A DNA stretch of 64,000 nucleotides from Dasypus novemcinctus (GCF_030445035.2 NC_080673.1:162746216-162810215), one strand, 5' to 3'; numbered from the stretch's first letter, positions 1 to 13,044 are shown. Notes: generated by a model not told the origin, from the letters alone. Program-made: numbers and translations.

Positions 1-284
1 GCACATTTTACAAAAACATATTTCAATTATTTGAAAGAGTCATGTACAAACATTTTTATACATGGCTTATTTATTTCATATATTTAACAAATATTTATTG
101 AATGCTAGGCTTTAGGATAAATGCTGGATAAATGATAATTCAGTTCTCATTGTGTTTATAGTGAAATGAGAGTGGCAAACATTTATTAAGTCAAACTTGA
201 AAAATTCTAACTGTGAATGATGTTAAAAAGGAGAAAACCATGGTGTTTTGGTATCTGTGATGGGAGCCTTAATCTGAACATCAC
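1..284. other. AT-rich non-coding DNA
   Basis: No gene is visible. Around 85-150 there is a weak match to the 3' end of an L2-type LINE (a stretch reading 'atttattgaatgctaggc'). Nothing else is supported. Confidence 0.4.
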
Positions 285-790
285 CATTCCAGAATCCTCA
301 GGATTGGGGAATGAAAGACAGACTAGATAAACTTTCAGAGTAGTTATTTTACTATGGACTTATTGTTATTCTAGTAATGGAAGAACTTTTATCATTGATG
401 TGGAGGTAGTGGTCACCAGAGTTTCTGAGGGGAGGAAGAGGGGGACAAGAAGTATGAAAGAGGGGAACATTTTGGGAACATTGGAATTGTCCTGAATGAT
501 GTTGCAATGACAGATACTGGTCATTATATATTTTGTCATAACTTACAAAATTGTGTGGGGGAGAGTTTAAACTACAATGTAAACCATAATCCACACTTAT
601 TGGCAATGCTTCAATATGTGTTCATCAATTGGAACAAATGTACCGATCTAATGAAGGATGTTGTTAATGTGGGAAAAGGTGAGAGGGGTAAAGAGTGGGG
701 CTTATGGGAATTCCCTACATTTTTAAGGTATCATTTATGTAATCGACATATCTTTAAAAAATAAATAAATAATAAATAAGTAAATTTTTT
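285..790 (+). mobile_element. 3'-end fragment of a LINE-type retrotransposon
   Basis: The block ends in an A-rich tail (about 755-790). It is the reverse complement of the block at about 13045-13560, with shared stretches such as the segment at 292-312, which matches the opposite strand near 13535. Two inverted copies that differ in extent, one with an A-rich tail, point to an interspersed non-LTR element with truncated 5' ends. The short open frames inside it show no recognisable protein. The exact LINE family is not certain; a xenarthran LINE-1 3'UTR is my best guess. Confidence 0.5.
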
Positions 791-1385
791 AAAAGTCAGG
801 GAAGCCTTAAGCTGGTACTACAAAAGGAACAGAATTAATTGGGCAAAGAAGGAAAGTAAACGCATCATAAAAACAGCAACTATCAGTGTAAAGACGCTGT
901 TGTGGGAGGGCATATGGCAAGCACGAATAACTAATGGAATGCCAGATCAGAGGCAAGGATCATCTAGATGATAAAGCTGGAGAGATGGTTAGAGTTTAGA
1001 TGGTTCATTTATTTTGTAACTTTCTTAAGGAGTTCCATCTTGATCCTTAGGAGAACTAGTAGTCATGGTAGGAGGGTGACATGATTATATGAAGGTTTGA
1101 AAAGATCATTCTGGCTATATTTGGAAAAGGGACAAAAGAGTTCCATTGTTAGGAAATCACTATGGTAGTCCAGGTGAGAGCTAAAGGAGATAATACAAGC
1201 CTGGACTATATTGTATGTGCATGTGTGTATACACAACACATATTTATACCCCTGGTCTACACTGAAAATTGATTCTCTCCTAAGAACAGCCCTCAATATA
1301 GACAAATGCCAAAGTCACATAAGATATAGCCTTCATGAATTGCCCACTGAAATTAGGTCAGGAAGATATGCACATTCTAAAGGTT
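791..1385. other. Unique non-coding DNA
   Basis: No recognisable gene or repeat. AT-rich and full of stops in all frames. Confidence 0.4.
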
Positions 1386-1394
1386 AGAAATTAC
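1386..1394. repeat. Left target-site duplication of LINE-1
   Basis: The sequence agaaattac here matches agaaactac at 9481-9489 with one mismatch. The two copies bracket the minus-strand LINE-1, and the T-run (poly-A tail on the minus strand) starts directly after the left copy. Confidence 0.75.
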
Positions 1395-2332
1395 TTTTTT
1401 TTTATTGAAGTATATCATTCATACATGAACACACATAAACAATAAGTGCATAGTAAAGATTGCAAACTTACAAAATAAAAATATGTAACATCACACAGGG
1501 GTCCCAAACATCACCCCTCCAAGAACTCTTTGCATTGGTGTGAAATATTTGTTACAAACTATGCAAGAGCATTGTCAAAATATTACCACCAACTATATTC
1601 CTTCTCTTATGTTTGGTGTATTTTTCCCCAACCCATATTATTTTTAATGCATTTTTGTTATAGATATTGTGAACTTGCAAAACAATCAGACAGATGTGTA
1701 GATTTCCCATACAACTCCACACCCTGGTGTAACATTTGTTACAGATTATGAGATAATATCATCAGACTCTTACCACCAATCATGGTCCATAGCATAGATT
1801 TGGCACTTTTTCCATATACTTCCATTATCAACACAGTATAGCTTGGCATTAATGCAAGAATATTGTAGTGCTGCTGTTAACCACAGTCTATAGGTCACAC
1901 CAATTGTAGTTTTCCCATGTTTCTCCATATTCCCATCACCCTGCAATAGTGATGTACATCTGCTCTAGCTAACAGAAGGATTCTCGTTCATTTGTGCCCT
2001 TAACTGCAATTCTCAACTGCCTCTGGGTTCACTGTGTTATTCAGCCCCTAGATTATTCACTGTGTTATTCAGTCCCTAGATTATTCTTCAGCTTTCTTTC
2101 TATTGACATTTACTTCCCCAGACTCTTTTTCAGTCACAATTCCATTTACAAACCAGTTGTTACTCACCATAATGTGTTACTATCAACTCTATCCATCTCC
2201 ACACTTTTACAGCCAAGTTAATTAAAACTTCTTCTTACATTAAGTATCCACAGTTCTTCACAACCCTCCTCTTATCTCCTTATAACCTATACTCTAGGTT
2301 TTAATTCTATGTGTTAATTATTTATATTTAAT

Positions 2333-5300
2333 TCATATTGAGACCATGCAATATTTGTCCTTTTGTGTCTGGCTTACTTCGCTTAGTATAATGTCTTCAA
2401 GACTCATCCAGGTTATCACATATGTCTCAATTTCATTTCTTCTTATTGCAGCATAGTATTCCATCATATGTATATACCACATTTTGTTTATCTGTTCATT
2501 GGTGGATGGACACTTGGGTTGTTTCCATCTTTTGGCAATTGTGAACAACGCCACTATGAACATTGGTGTGCAGATGTCTGTGTCATAGTTTTTAGTTCTT
2601 CTGGATCTATTCTTAGTAGAGGAATTGATAGATCATATGGCAGTTCTAAATTTAGCTTCCTGTGGAACTGCCAAAATGTTTTCCACAGAGGCTGTACCAT
2701 TTTTACACTCCCATCAACAGTGAAGGAGTGCTCCTATTTCTCCACATCCTCTCCAGCAATTATTGTTGTCTGTTTTTTAAATAATGGCCATTCTATGTGG
2801 TGTTAGATGATATCTCATTGTTATTTTAATTTGCATTTCCCTAATAGCTGGTGATATGGAACATTTTTTCATGTGCTTTTTGGCCATCTGTTTTTCCTCT
2901 TTGGAGAAATGTCTATTTAAATCTTTTGTCCATTTTTTAATTGGATTTCTTGTTCTTTTAGTGTTGAGTTGTATGATCTCTTTATATAGAATGGAAATCA
3001 AACCCTTATTGGATAAGTGCTTTCCAAATATTTTCTCCCATCAACTGGGCTACCTTTTCACCTTCTTGATGAAGTCCTTTGAATCACAGAAATGTTTATG
3101 TTTGAGGAGGTCCCATTTATCCATGTTTTCCTTTGTTGCTCGTGCTTTTGGTATAAGGTTTAAGAATCCACCACCTACCACCAGGTCTTGAAGATGTTTC
3201 CCTACATTTTCTTCTAGGAGCTTTATTGTACTTCCTTTTTTGTTTTGGTCTTTGATCCATTTTGAGTTAATTTTTGTATAAGGTATAAGGTAGGCGTCTT
3301 CTTTCTTTCTTTTGTCTATAGATATCCAGTTCTCCCAAGACCATTTGTTGAATAAACTGTTCTGCCCCAACTGGGAGAGCTTAACAGGCTTGTCAAAAAT
3401 CACTTGGCCGTAAATGTGAAGGTCTGTTTCTGAACCATCAGTTTGCTTCCATTGGTCTATGTGTCTATCTTTATGCCAATGCTGTGCTGTTTTAACCACT
3501 GTAGGTAGGTAATATGATTTAAAGCCTGGAGGTGAGAGTCCTCCCACTTTACTTTTCCTTTTTAAGATGTTTCTGGCTATTTGGGGCCTCTTACCCTTCC
3601 AGATAAATTTGATAATTGTGTTTTCCATTTGCTTAAAAAATGCTGGTGGAATTTTTATTGGGATTGCATTGAATCTGTATATCAATTTGGGTAGAACTGA
3701 CATCTTAATGACAGTCTTCCAATCCATGAGCGTGGAATGTTCTTCTAATTATTTAGGTCTTTTTTAATTTCTTTTAGGAATGCATTATAGTTTTCTAAAT
3801 ACAAGTGCTTTGCATCCTTGGTTAAGTTTATTCCTAAATATTTAATTATTTTAGTTGCTATTGTAAATGCAATTTTTTCCTGAATTCCTCCTTAGATTGT
3901 GCATTATTAGTGTATAGAAACATCACTGATTTTTGTGTATTGATCTTGTATCCTGACACTCTACTGAAATCATTTATTAGCTCTATAAATTTTGTTGTAG
4001 ATTTTTCAGGATTTTCTAGATATATAATCATATCATCTGTGAATAGTGAACATTTCAATTCTTCCTTTGGATCATTTGGATGCCTTTTATTTATTTTTCT
4101 TGCCTATAGCAAACAACAGTGGTGGCAGTGTCTCATCCCTGATCTCAATCGAAAAGCTTTTAGTTTTTCACTATTGAATATAATGTCAGCCAGGGGTTTT
4201 TCATATATGGCCTTTATAATGTTGAGAAAATTTCCTTCAATTTGTATTTTCTGTAGTATTTTTATCAAGAAAGGATGCCATATTTTGTCAAATGCCTTTT
4301 CTGTATTAGTTGATAAGATGATGTGATTTTTCTTCTTTGGTTTATTAATGTGGTGTATTATGTTGATTGATTTTCTTGTGTTGAACCAGCCTTGCAAGCC
4401 TGGTATAAAACCCACTTGATCATGATGGATAATTCTTGTAATGTGTCCTTGGATTTGATTAGCAAGTATTTTATTGAGGATGTTTGCATTTGTATTCATT
4501 AGAGAAATGACTCTGTAATTTTCTTTTATTGTAATATCTTTATCTGGCTTTGGTATTAGGGTGATATTGGCTTCATAGAATGTGTTTGGTAGTGTTAATT
4601 CTTGTTGAATTTTTTGGAAGAGCTTGAGTAAGATTGGTATTAAATCTTCTTTGAATGCTTGGTAGAACTCACCTGTGAACCTGTCTGGTCCTGGGTTTTT
4701 CATTTTGGATAGCTGTTTGATGACCATTTCAATTTCTTTACTTTTGATAGGATTGTTGAGGTCTTCTATTTCTTCTAGTGTCAGTATAGGTTGTTTGTAC
4801 ATTCTAGGAATTTTTCCATTTCATCTACATTGTCTAGTTTTTTAGCATAAAGTTGTTCATAGTATCCCCTTATGTTCTCCCTTATTTCTGTGGGGTCCGT
4901 AGTAAGGTTCCATTTTTCATTTTTTATTTCATTTATTTGCATCTTCTCTCTTTTTTTCTTAGTCAGTCTAGGTAAGGGTTTGTCGATTTTGTTAATCTTC
5001 TTGAAGAGCCAACTTTTGGTTTTGATAATTTTCTCTATTGTTTTATTTGTTCTCAATTTCATTTATTTCTGCTCTGATCTTTGTTATTTCATTTCTTCTA
5101 CTTGCTTTAGGATTAGTTTGTTGTTCTTTTTCTAGTTCCTCCAGCTGTGTAGTTAGGTCATTGATTTTACCTCCTTCTTCTTTTTCAGTATAAGCATTGA
5201 GGGCTATAAATTTTCCTCTCAACACTGCCTTCACAGCATACCTTAGGTTCTGATATGTTGTATTCTCATTGTCATTTATCTCGAGATATTTATTGATTTC

Positions 5301-6060
5301 TCTTGAAATTTCTTCTTTGACCCACTGATTATTTAAGAGTGTGTTGTTTAATCTCCATATATATGTGAATCTTCCATTTATTTGCTGCTTGTTGATTTCT
5401 AGCTTTACTCCATTATGATCAGAGAAATTGCTTTGTATAATTTCAATTTTGTTGAATTTATTGAGATCTGCTTTGTGTCCCAACATATGGACTATCCTGG
5501 AGAAAGATCCATGAGCACTTGAAAAGAATGTATATCCTGCTGTTTTGGGGTGCATTGTTCTGTATACGTCTATTAGGTTTAGTCCATTTATCATATTATT
5601 CAAGCTCTCTGTTTTTTTTAAATTGATCTTCTGCCCAGATGTTCTATCCAATGCTGAGAGTGGTGTATTGAAGACTCCAACTATTATTGTAAAGATGTCT
5701 ATTTCTCCCTTCAGTTTTGCCAATATTTACCTCGTATATCTTGGGACATTCTGGTTAGATGCATATATATTTATGATTGTTATTTCTTCCTGGTGAATCA
5801 TCCCTTTTATTAATATGTAATGTCCTTCCTTGTCTCTAATAACAATTTTGCTTTTAAAGTCTGTATCATCTGATCTAATATAGCTACCCCAGCTTTTTTT
5901 GGTTACTGCATGCATGGAACATTTTTTTTCCAACCTTTCATTTTCAATTTATTGGTATGCTTAGGTCTCTGGCAGACAATATATAGATGGCTTATATTTT
6001 CTTATCCATTCTGCCAGTCTAGTTTAATCCATTAACATTCAATGTTATTACTGTAAAGGT
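2333..6060 (-). pseudogene. LINE-1 ORF2 (endonuclease-reverse transcriptase), broken
   Basis: ORF2 protein nicks target DNA and copies LINE-1 RNA there. The frame is split into at least seven open pieces in shifting frames. The endonuclease part lies at about 5933-5400. The reverse transcriptase lies at about 4800-3860, with the fingers/palm segment LIPKPDKD at the front and FTDDMIIY in the position of the catalytic FADD motif, so the residue before the two aspartates is T rather than the usual A. The C-terminal region, including the conserved MEYYAAI stretch, ends near 2333. No frame spans two domains intact. Frameshifts fall near 5050, 4790 and 4060-4100. Assignment to LINE-1 is secure from these motifs and their order. 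Confidence 0.9.
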
Positions 6061-6099
6061 AGTTCTTATTTCACCTATTTTGATCTTTGTGTTTTGTCT

Positions 6100-7072
6100 G
6101 TCATTTTATATTTGGCACTTCTAGTTACTATTACTGATACAGTTGTCATTTCTAGACTCTCTTCCAGGCCTCTCTCTCCTGTCTTTCTTTTTTCAGGTTG
6201 TAAAACTCCCTTTGGTATTTTTTGCAAAGCTGGCCTTTTTGTTATATATTCTCTCAGTTTCTGTTTATCTGTAAATAATCTAATCTTACCATCATTTTTA
6301 AAAGATAATCTTGCTTTTATAAAATCCTTGGCTGGCAGTTTTTCTTCTGCAGTATCTTAAACATATCATACAACTTGCCTCCATGGTTTCTCATGAGAAA
6401 TTGGCATTTAATCTTATTGGGTATCTCTTATATGTTATGCATTGCTTTTCTCTTGCTGCTCTCAGAATTCTCTCTTTTTCTCTGGCATTTGACATTCTGA
6501 TTAGTATTTGTCTTGGAGTTGGTCTATTTAGATTTATTCAGATGGGAGTATATTGTGCTTCTTGGACATGGATATCTATGTCCTTCAATAGGGTTGGGAA
6601 ATTTTCCACCATTATTTCTTCAAATATTTTTTCTGCTCCTTTTCCCTTCTCTTCTCCTTCTGGGACACCCATGACACATATGTTTGCATGTCTCTTGCTG
6701 TCATTTAGTTCCTTAAGACCCTGTTCAATTTTTTTCCATTCTTTTCTTCATCTGTTCTTTCATTTGTTCACTTTCAGAGGCCATGTCTTTGAGCTCACTG
6801 ATCCTTTCTTTTGCTTCCTTAAATCTGCTGTTATATGCCTCCAGTGTATTTTTAATTTCATTTATTGCACCTTTCATTCCCATAAGATCTGCTATTTCTC
6901 TATGTATGCTTTCACATTCTTCATTGTGCTCATCCAATGTCTTCTTAATATTCTTAATCTCTTCAGCCATCTCATTGAATTTATTAAGGAGATTTGTTTA
7001 AACATCTAAAATTAGTTGACTCAACTCCTTTATGTCATCTGCAGTCTTATCTTGTTCCTTTAATTGGGCCAT
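6100..7072 (-). pseudogene. LINE-1 ORF1 (RNA-binding chaperone), broken
   Basis: ORF1 protein coats LINE-1 RNA as a coiled-coil trimer. The segment at 6970-6725 encodes a charged heptad-like stretch starting MAEEIKNIKKTLDEHNEE, typical of the coiled coil. Further on, around 6600-6390, the minus strand encodes the conserved C-terminal region (motif ILRAARER). The likely start is the ATG at 7070-7072. A stop near 7005 and others downstream interrupt it. It lies upstream of ORF2 in element order, as expected. Confidence 0.75.
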
Positions 7073-7299
7073 CTCTTCCTCTTTCTTGGTATAGATGGTA
7101 ATTTTTTGTTGGTGTTTCTGCATCTGGCTTGCTAGATGTATTTATTCTGGGTCCAGTTTCTCCCTTTAGTTTAGAGATTTCATATCTTTTCTCTCTTGCT
7201 GGTTGTGTAGTAGGAGCCAAGGATGTAGTTGGTGCTGTAAGCTATGGAAGCTGAAGTTTCCCTCGTTCCCCCAGGAATTGATGAAGTTTCTCCCACCTT

Positions 7300-8510
7300 T
7301 CTCCTCTGTCAGGGGTAGGGACAGAGCTGTAGTCATGTATAATGATCCAAGTTGGGCACAAGACTGTCTGTAGTCACCTGGAGACACTGATGAAGCTTCA
7401 CACCCTTACCTCCCCTACCTTAGGCAGGGATGGAGCTATAGTTTTGGTCAGCAATCTATGCTGTGTGGGTCCAAAATGACCACAGTTGCTCAGGTAAACT
7501 GATGTATCACCAGATCCTCTCCCTACTGGGAGTGGGAATGGGCCCTCTGAAGTGCCCAACAATCTAATCTTTGTGGACCAAATATGCCTGCATTTGCCCT
7601 TAGAGGCTTAGGGAGTACTGCCCCTTCTGCCTTTTAGGGGTGGGAATAGAGCCACAAATGCTCAACAGTTCAGTCCTGTAGGCTGAAAATACCCTCCATT
7701 GCCCAGAGAGGCTGAGGAGCCACCAGCTCCCTCCTATCCTATTGGGTGGTGGGGGTAGTTCTATGGGTGCTCAATGGTTCAGTCCCTTTAGGCCAAGAAT
7801 ACCTGCCATTGCCTGGAGAGGTTGAGGAAACACCAACCCCCTTCTATCCTCTTAAGGCATGGGGTTGGATCCACAGGCACCTGATATTTCAGTTTCTGTT
7901 GGCTGAAAGTACCCAGCATTGTCCAGAGAGGTTGTGGAGACACCAAAACCCTCCTATCCTATTGGGAGTGGGGTGGATTCATAGGCAACCCATGTTCCTG
8001 TCCATGCAGGCTGAAGGTCTGCTATTGCCCAAAAAGGCTGTGGGAAGACCAGCACCTTTCTTTCCTATTGGGGTGTGAGGGTGCATCTAGAAGTACCCAC
8101 CAGACCAGAGTGTGTGGGCCAAAAACACCTGCAATTACCCAAAGAGGCTGGGCAAACACAGTCCATCTCTTGTCCTAATGGGGATGGAGGTGGAGCCACA
8201 GGTGCCCAACAGTCAGACTTGTGCAGCCCAAAACTGTTGCCCTGAGAGGTTGAGGCAACACCAGCCCCCTCCTATCCTGTGGGGGGACAGAGGTGGAAAT
8301 GGACTCAAAGGCATTCAACGAATATGTGTGGGCTAAATAAAAACTCCTGCCATTGCCTGGAAAGGCTGAAGATATCCAGCTCCTCTTCTATTCTCTTGAG
8401 GTGAAAGGATGCAGTCCCAGGTGTCTGACTATTCAGCCTCTGCCAGCAGAGAGCACTTGCACTTCCCCGGAGAGCATAGTGCGGGTCCCACCACCTACCT
8501 CTCTGCTGAA
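7300..8510 (-). repeat. About ten tandem ~105-115-bp monomers in the LINE-1 5' region
   Basis: On the plus strand each unit runs roughly 'ggggtgg..g.agccacaggtgcccaacagttcag', then 'ccattgcccagagaggctga', then 'ccccctcctatcct'. Unit starts fall near 7420, 7530, 7635, 7745, 7855, 7965, 8070, 8180, 8280 and 8395, so the period is near 110 bp. Units differ by many substitutions, so the array is old. In rodent LINE-1 the 5' monomers act as promoters; the same role here is an inference. Antisense open frames through the array are by-products of the periodicity. Confidence 0.75.
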
Positions 8511-8514
8511 GGTG

Positions 8515-9265
8515 GGGCTGGAGCCTAGGTTAGGGCTACAGTCTGATCGTGGTGGAAAGAAACCCGTCCCTACTTCACTGGATTTCAGTCATCCAGGCTC
8601 CCCCTCATGCCAGGGGTGGAGTCAAGAAAGCAGCTACCAGACTTTCCCACTTGGACAGGTTCAGACCCTAGCTGGCTCTAGGATTATACTTTAGCCAGCC
8701 GAGTCCACTAATCAGTAGGTGAGGTCAGTAGACATCTGCCTCTTCCTCCACTGTTTATGGGAAATGGAGCTTCTAACTCCAGCCACAGAAGAGCTCCTGA
8801 GGCAGCTCGCACCCCTAGAGTAGGATGGGTACCAGCCTCTGCGGTGTGGCTTGCAGTTTTGCAGAGAGGTGGTGCAGGTCCCCCTAGCTTCCTCCCTGCT
8901 GGATGTGGAACTGGGGTTTAGGCTAGACCTGCAATCCAACCTGGGTGGAAAGAAGCTGGTCCTTACAAGCACTGTGATTTTCGGTCAGCACTTTTTCCCC
9001 TTCTGCCTAGGGCAGAGTCAGAATGGCGGCCACCAGCTTCCCTCTGACCTGGACAGGCTCAAAGTTTAGTTGTTCCTAGGATTCTACTTCCTAGGAAGTA
9101 GAAGTTTAGTTGTTCCTAAGGCTACTTCCTAGTTTGCCGAATCCACTAATCAATAGCTGAAGTCAGTGCCACACCATTTTCCTCCCGTTTTTATTGGGGG
9201 AGATGGAACTTCAACCACAGAATAGCTCCCAAGGCAGCTTGCACACCACGGGGCACCGACCTGTG
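8515..9265 (-). repeat. Two ~390-bp direct repeat units at the LINE-1 5' end
   Basis: The stretch starting at about 8517 (ggagcctaggttagggct...) recurs from about 8908 (ggggtttaggctagacct...). Each contains a 'ggtggaaagaa' block followed about 220 bp later by a 'ccactaatca.tag.tgaggtcagt'-type block. The second unit also contains an internal small duplication ('gtttagttgttccta' at about 9064 and 9104). They probably belong to the promoter region. Confidence 0.65.
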
Positions 9266-9439
9266 TGGCATGGAGTGCTCTACTCACGATTCCTCAGTGC
9301 AGACGGTAGTCTTCTCCATCCACACTGTCAATGATGTTGCAGGATACCCCTCTGGTCTCTTGGTCCTCCAAAAGTTGCTTTAGGTAGCTATGTGTGACCA
9401 CCAACCACCCTGTTTCAGGAGCTGACCCCAGGAGCTCCT

Positions 9440-9480
9440 TATTCTGATGCCATTTTGGCCCCACCCCCCACCCTGCCCCC
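9440..9480 (-). promoter_or_regulatory. LINE-1 5' terminus with YY1-like site
   Basis: Read on the minus strand, the element begins with a G-rich run followed by GGGGCCAAAATGGCATC. An ATGG-centred site within the first 30 bases resembles the YY1 site that sets the transcription start of human LINE-1. A second ATGGCGGCC-type site lies near 9024. Function is inferred from position only. Confidence 0.45.
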
Positions 9481-9489
9481 AGAAACTAC
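9481..9489. repeat. Right target-site duplication of LINE-1
   Basis: agaaactac, paired with agaaattac at 1386-1394. Confidence 0.75.
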
Positions 9490-9759
9490 TTTTATGATTT
9501 TAAGTATTTTGATTTTAAATAATTTGAATTTTGAAACCATTTCAGACTAGCAAAAAACAAAAATAGAACAGAGTATTCCTAAATACTCTTTCATGCAGAA
9601 AATAGAGTTCCATACAACCCCAGCCCCTCTATTATTAGCACCTGGCATTAATAGGGTAAATTTGTTATAATTGATGAAAGAACATTTTAATAGTTGCACT
9701 ATTAACAATAGCATATAGTGTTAAAGTTCACTGTTCATGTCATAAAGTCCTGTTGTTTT

Positions 9760-10300
9760 ATAAATTTTTTGGTAACATATATACAATCTAAAAGTTCCCC
9801 TTATTACCACACTCAAATATATGTCAGTGCTATTAATTGTGCTACCATCACCACAATTACCAAAACTTTTGCCAGCATCTCAAAATAAAATCTGTAATTT
9901 AAGTATTAACTAAACATTCCATACCTCTGCTCTGGCCTCTGGTAACCTGTATTCTTGTTTCTGACTCAGTGAATTTGCTTATTCTAAGTATTTCATTTCA
10001 GTGGAATGATACAATATTTGTCTTTTTGTGTCTGGCTTATTTCACTCAACATGATGTCTTCAAAATTCATCTATGTTGTCACAAGTATAAGAAATTCATT
10101 CCTTTTTACAGCTCAATAATAGTCCATTGTATTATATACCACATTTTGTTTACTCATTCATTGGTTGATGGACATTTAGGTTGCTCCCAACTTTTGGCAC
10201 TTGTTAATAACACTGTGAACATGGGTATGCAAATATCTGTTCTATTCGAGTCCCTCCTTTCAGTTTTTTTGGATATATACCTGGAAGAAACAATACTCTC
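9760..10300 (-). mobile_element. LINE-1 3'-region fragment
   Basis: Matches the usual antisense LINE-1 3' sequence: 'gtgctaccatcaccacaatt', then 'tggaatgatacaatatttgt', then 'ttggttgatggacatttagg' in the expected order. The same order occurs at 55040-55450. It is 5'-truncated. The 270 bases before it (9490-9759) show nothing clear. Confidence 0.75.
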
Positions 10301-13044
10301 AACAAATCTACATATCTTATTCATATCTGATCAATTGTTCCACGCATCACATTTTGTTGACATGTCTCCTTCCTTTCCGGAAGTTTCTCTTTCTTTGTCT
10401 TTCATGACCTTGGCACTTTTTTAGATTACTGGCTTCTGGTTTGTTTTTGAAGAATGTCCCTCAGTTGTTTTTGTTTGTTCATTGGTTGGTTGGTTTTAAA
10501 TGTTTCTTCCTGATTAAATTCAGGCTGTACAATTTTTTGGCAAGAATACACAGAAGTGTTTTTGTGCCCTTTCAGTGTATCATGTCAGGAGGCACACAGT
10601 GTCCATTGTTCCAATGCTGGTCATACTAACTTTGACCATGTTTCTCCACTGTAAAGTTACTCTTTTCCCCTTTATAACTAATAGTTATCTTAAGGGAATA
10701 TGCTTTGAGACAATGTAAATATTCCATTTCTCATCAGAACTTTACCCACTAATTTTTATCATCTATTGATGATTCTTTTGAAATAATTATTAGTGTGGCA
10801 TTTACCAAAAGGTAAGATTTCTATTTCTATCATTTATTCTCTATTTATTAATTATAATTTTATAATAATGAAGGACTTTCCCTTTCCCCTCTTAATTTTT
10901 TCAATTATTTATTTGTATCAGTATAAATTCATGGATGTTTGGCTTATTCTATGAGTTATATCCCATTAATATTATTATTTATTTTCTTCCTTAAATTGTC
11001 TAATATTTGACCATGGGAAATCCCTTCAAAATGTTTCCTATATCTTTTTGACCTGTCCCAATCATTAAAAAAAAAAAAAAACGTACCACAAGATGGTCCA
11101 TGTTTATCTTGTATTTTCCCTGTCTTAGCCCTATAATTAGCCATTTCTCCAAGGAGTGCAGTAAAGAATTTCCAATATGATGATTTCTAAAGGTGTTGTC
11201 AGTACAAGGTAATCTTAAAGTTCCCATATTATTCATGGACTGACCTAAACATAGGAGTCACACATAAAAATCAGACAATACAAGGTTAGCTACAGAAAAA
11301 CAGAACTTTAAACCCAAATCTAAAAGTAATGCCTATACTATAATAAAGAACTAATTAAAATTCAAACCAATGCATTTCTAAGAGTAGGGGTGAGGTGGGA
11401 AACTAAATAGATGATGTTTCAGGGCAGCTTATTCCTAAGTCTAGTGCCCCAAACACAAACGTTTATGCATTTAGAGATTAATATCACTATTTCCCCATAG
11501 GTTAAATACAGAATGCTCTTCCCTAGACTATTGGGTCTTTCTAAAGGGAATGTCAGGTCAGGGAATTAGATGCGAAGCATCACAAAGCAGGACAACTCGA
11601 GGGGTGAATAAAAACCCAACTCTCTGAACCTAGGGCTGAGGGTTATGGAGTGTTTGTTGACTTATCATTCCACTGAGGTTTGTAATGTTAGAACAAATCA
11701 AATGTTTGGTTTACTGCACATTAGAAGGTCCCTGTAATACTGCAATTTCTCTGTGGAACTCGGGAAACAGTGAAGCACTTAAGCCAGTAGGGACTATGAG
11801 AAAAATTGTTGAAATGTACAGCAAACATAGCAGGATGCAAACAGGGCTGCAGGGTTTCAGGATAACAGATATAGACAGATACAGACATACACATAAGTAT
11901 ATATGCATATAGAGAGATAGCAATTAATTTTCAACTAACATGCATTTATCACTGAACAAGTGTTAGTAATTTCGATATGGGTAAAAAGTGGGTCATCCCC
12001 ACTTCAAAGAATTTATAAAAGAGGGTAACCAAGCAAACAGCTATAAATTTTAATAGAGTTACAGTGAGAGATACCTCAAAGGGAAATTGTGGAGCCATAA
12101 ATGAGGCAATATTCAATTTGAGGAGGGGATGAGTCAGGAAAGGATTAGGGAAGTAATACATAAGCTAAACTCGTTATCATATAAATTTAAAAGAAGGCAT
12201 TCATGATTTTGGTGATCTTTTTTTCCAAAGAATGTGTTATTTTAAGCTATGATTTATTTGTACAGAATTTGATTTTTAAAAGGAGAAAGGGCTGTGATAT
12301 AGCAGGTAGTTCCTGTTCTCTTCAGTGTCATAAGCTCACCACTTCCTCTTGACATACTAGTATATAGACTTAATAACTAAATATGATTGTGAATGTGAAG
12401 GCTCCAGGTTCCTGAGCAAGAGTTGGCCCTTAGGTGCTCAGAAACAGTGTATCATGAATTTGTTCAGTCAATAGTATATTAATCTTACTTCAAGACACAT
12501 ATAATTCTCTATATATTCAATATATTACTTCAGATCTTAGAGATATTCAACTGAATCCACAATAGCAGATATATTTGTTAAAACAGAGAAAGAAATCATT
12601 GCAACTACTTTTGAATCATTTATAGAAGACTACCAGAGGACAGAGAACAAGTTTTGCCACTGTTAACAACATTTAAATGATAAAAGAACTATTTATATAT
12701 ATCAGGAGTTCATTATAAAATGATAATACAAGTCATCTTAGTTTATGTTAAAAACGTTAAAGAAAGGAATATGTTTTATTTTGCCATTAGTTATACTTAA
12801 GTGTCTAGTTATAATCAAGTCTATTATCAATGTGCTAGTTATAAAAACTGATCTCTTTTATAACTGCCATTTTCTTTCAGTGTCTACCTTATTATGTAGT
12901 TAATGAATGATCTAGGGATAAAAGATACTTTTAAAATGATTTCAAGTAAAATATAACAATGACCCCAAAAACCATCAAAATTATATATAAAACAGATCCA
13001 AAAAGACCAGAGGGGTTTTCTTTTATTCTGCATGATTCTCACCT
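10301..13044. other. Unique non-coding DNA
   Basis: No gene recognised. An A-run lies at about 11067-11082. Short open frames (for example 11685-11912) have no recognisable motif and sit in low-complexity or AT-rich sequence. Confidence 0.4.

Larger units (their letters stand above)
1395..9480 (-). mobile_element. Near full-length LINE-1 retrotransposon
   Basis: An 8.1-kb non-LTR element in reverse orientation. Reading on the minus strand it has a 5' region with tandem monomers (about 9480-7110), ORF1 (about 7072-6100), ORF2 with endonuclease, reverse transcriptase and C-terminal domains (about 6060-2333), a 3'UTR and a short A-tail (T-run at 1395-1403). Target duplications of 9 bp or more flank it. 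A 5' end this complete is unusual, since most LINE-1 copies are 5'-truncated. Both ORFs carry stops and frameshifts, so the copy is dead. Its length exceeds the roughly 6-7 kb usual for mammalian LINE-1 because of the expanded 5' region. Confidence 0.9.

Noticed and set aside
507-764. 85-codon plus-strand open frame
   Set aside because: It lies in the LINE 3'-end fragment at 285-790, which recurs inverted at 13 kb. No protein motif.
7300-8510. CRISPR-like repeat array
   Set aside because: The repeats abut without unique spacers, are diverged and about 110 bp long, and lie inside a mammalian LINE-1.
7746-8694. Row of long plus-strand open frames, proline- and glycine-rich
   Set aside because: These are antisense reads through the ~110-bp LINE-1 monomers. 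The periodicity keeps frames open by chance.
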